The position numbers and the translations under genes were made by a program. Below the pieces are notes generated by a model. The model saw only the letters and a list, made by a program, of their open reading frames with translations, was not told the origin of the DNA and ran no database searches. This document shows positions 5,509 to 5,809 of a DNA stretch of 5,809 bases, piece after piece (the first letter of the stretch is position 1; each line of letters opens with the position of its first letter). Source of the stretch: Thiohalobacter sp. (GTDB lineage Bacteria; Pseudomonadota; Gammaproteobacteria; DSM-19610); the NCBI GenBank assembly GCA_027010005.1, contig JALVCM010000023.1, positions 1-5,809 of the forward strand. Direction: 5' to 3'.

Positions 5509-5809
5509 TTACGGGTACGACATCACCCGGCCATTCTGCTCAAAACGCTCGGCCACCTGCTTTCTGGCACGGTCCGCCTCGGCCCGCTCAAGGAAGGGAC
5601 CGACACGCACCCGGTAACGGGTCTTGCCATCCACCCGCACCTGCTCGACCTGGGTCGCGAAACCGCCCTTGCGCAGCTTGTCACGCAGCGCCAGCGCATT
5701 CGCCTTGTTCGACAGGCTGACCACCTGCACGACCCAGCTCCCCTTCAGTGGCTGACTGGCCGGCTTTTTGACCGGTGCAGGTTTCGGCGGCGTCACAACA
5801 GCCGGGGCA
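5509..5809 (-). CDS. dedD: SPOR-domain protein, probably DedD (5' end cut by window edge)
   Basis: The last 99 residues are present and the frame stays open through the right edge, so the GTG at 5796 is an internal Val codon, not the start. A Pro/Ala/Lys-rich linker (APAVVTPPKPAPVKKPASQP) leads into a complete C-terminal SPOR domain. The domain shows GSWVVQVVSLSNKANALALR, then LRKGGFATQV, and the paired repeat YRVRVGPFLERAEADRARKQV. SPOR domains bind denuded peptidoglycan glycans at the division septum. DedD is a bitopic inner-membrane protein with a cytoplasmic N-terminus, a single membrane segment, a Pro-rich periplasmic linker and this domain; the N-terminal parts are outside the window. 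The DedD name rests on the position just upstream of cvpA-purF, as in E. coli folC-dedD-cvpA-purF. Another SPOR protein is possible from the domain alone. Confidence 0.85.
   Translation of the reverse strand, partial: APAVVTPPKPAPVKKPASQPLKGSWVVQVVSLSNKANALALRDKLRKGGFATQVEQVRVDGKTRYRVRVGPFLERAEADRARKQVAERFEQNGRVMSYP

Noticed and set aside
4935..5720. Plus-strand open frame of 261 codons
   Set aside because: It is antisense to cvpA and the dedD-like gene, and its Pro/Arg/His/Gln-rich product resembles no protein.
5509..5796. Complete small SPOR protein starting at GTG 5796
   Set aside because: The frame continues to the window edge with the same Pro/Ala linker composition, so the gene is truncated at its 5' end.

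Overview
The window looks like a gammaproteobacterial chromosome of moderately high GC content. The gene order dedD-cvpA-purF-metZ, read on the minus strand from the right edge, matches the folC-dedD-cvpA-purF neighbourhood of E. coli, and the cvpA-purF-metZ junction is as in Pseudomonas-type genomes. The proteins also resemble gammaproteobacterial versions (CvpA starts MIWVDY, E. coli MVWIDY). I cannot name the genus.

Layout from right to left on the minus strand: the C-terminal end of a SPOR-domain protein, probably DedD (5509-5809, cut by the edge); cvpA (4926-5417, TTG start); purF (3399-4910, GTG start); a 274-bp purF-metZ gap (3125-3398); metZ (1943-3124); and, 18 bp after it, a gene for a periplasmic SIMPL/DUF541 protein (1220-1924). 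Converging on this block is a plus-strand gene for an unrecognised 113-residue protein (849-1190). A 240-bp AT-rich divergent gap (609-848) separates it from a DUF455 ferritin-like gene that runs off the left edge (1-608, minus strand, GTG start).

The main result is in the purF-metZ gap. On the metZ-sense strand, 3250 down to about 3197 reads as a SAM-II riboswitch aptamer: a GCGCC/GGCGC P1 stem, GATTTG, GCTTGC, an A-rich segment and GCTAAAGC. It is followed by a strong intrinsic terminator (stem 3192-3167, then seven T) ending 22 nt before the metZ Shine-Dalgarno sequence. An 8-bp alternative helix (3227-3220 with 3195-3188) uses both the 3' strand of aptamer P1 and the 5' arm of the terminator. 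The leader can therefore be read as a complete SAM-sensing attenuator that shuts off metZ, the sulfhydrylase making homocysteine, when SAM is plentiful.

Upstream of the aptamer is a 69-bp dispersed-repeat-like palindrome made of two hairpins (3283-3351). I see no transposase, CRISPR array, tRNA or rRNA. Apart from the riboswitch, the window is ordinary housekeeping sequence plus two poorly characterised genes.
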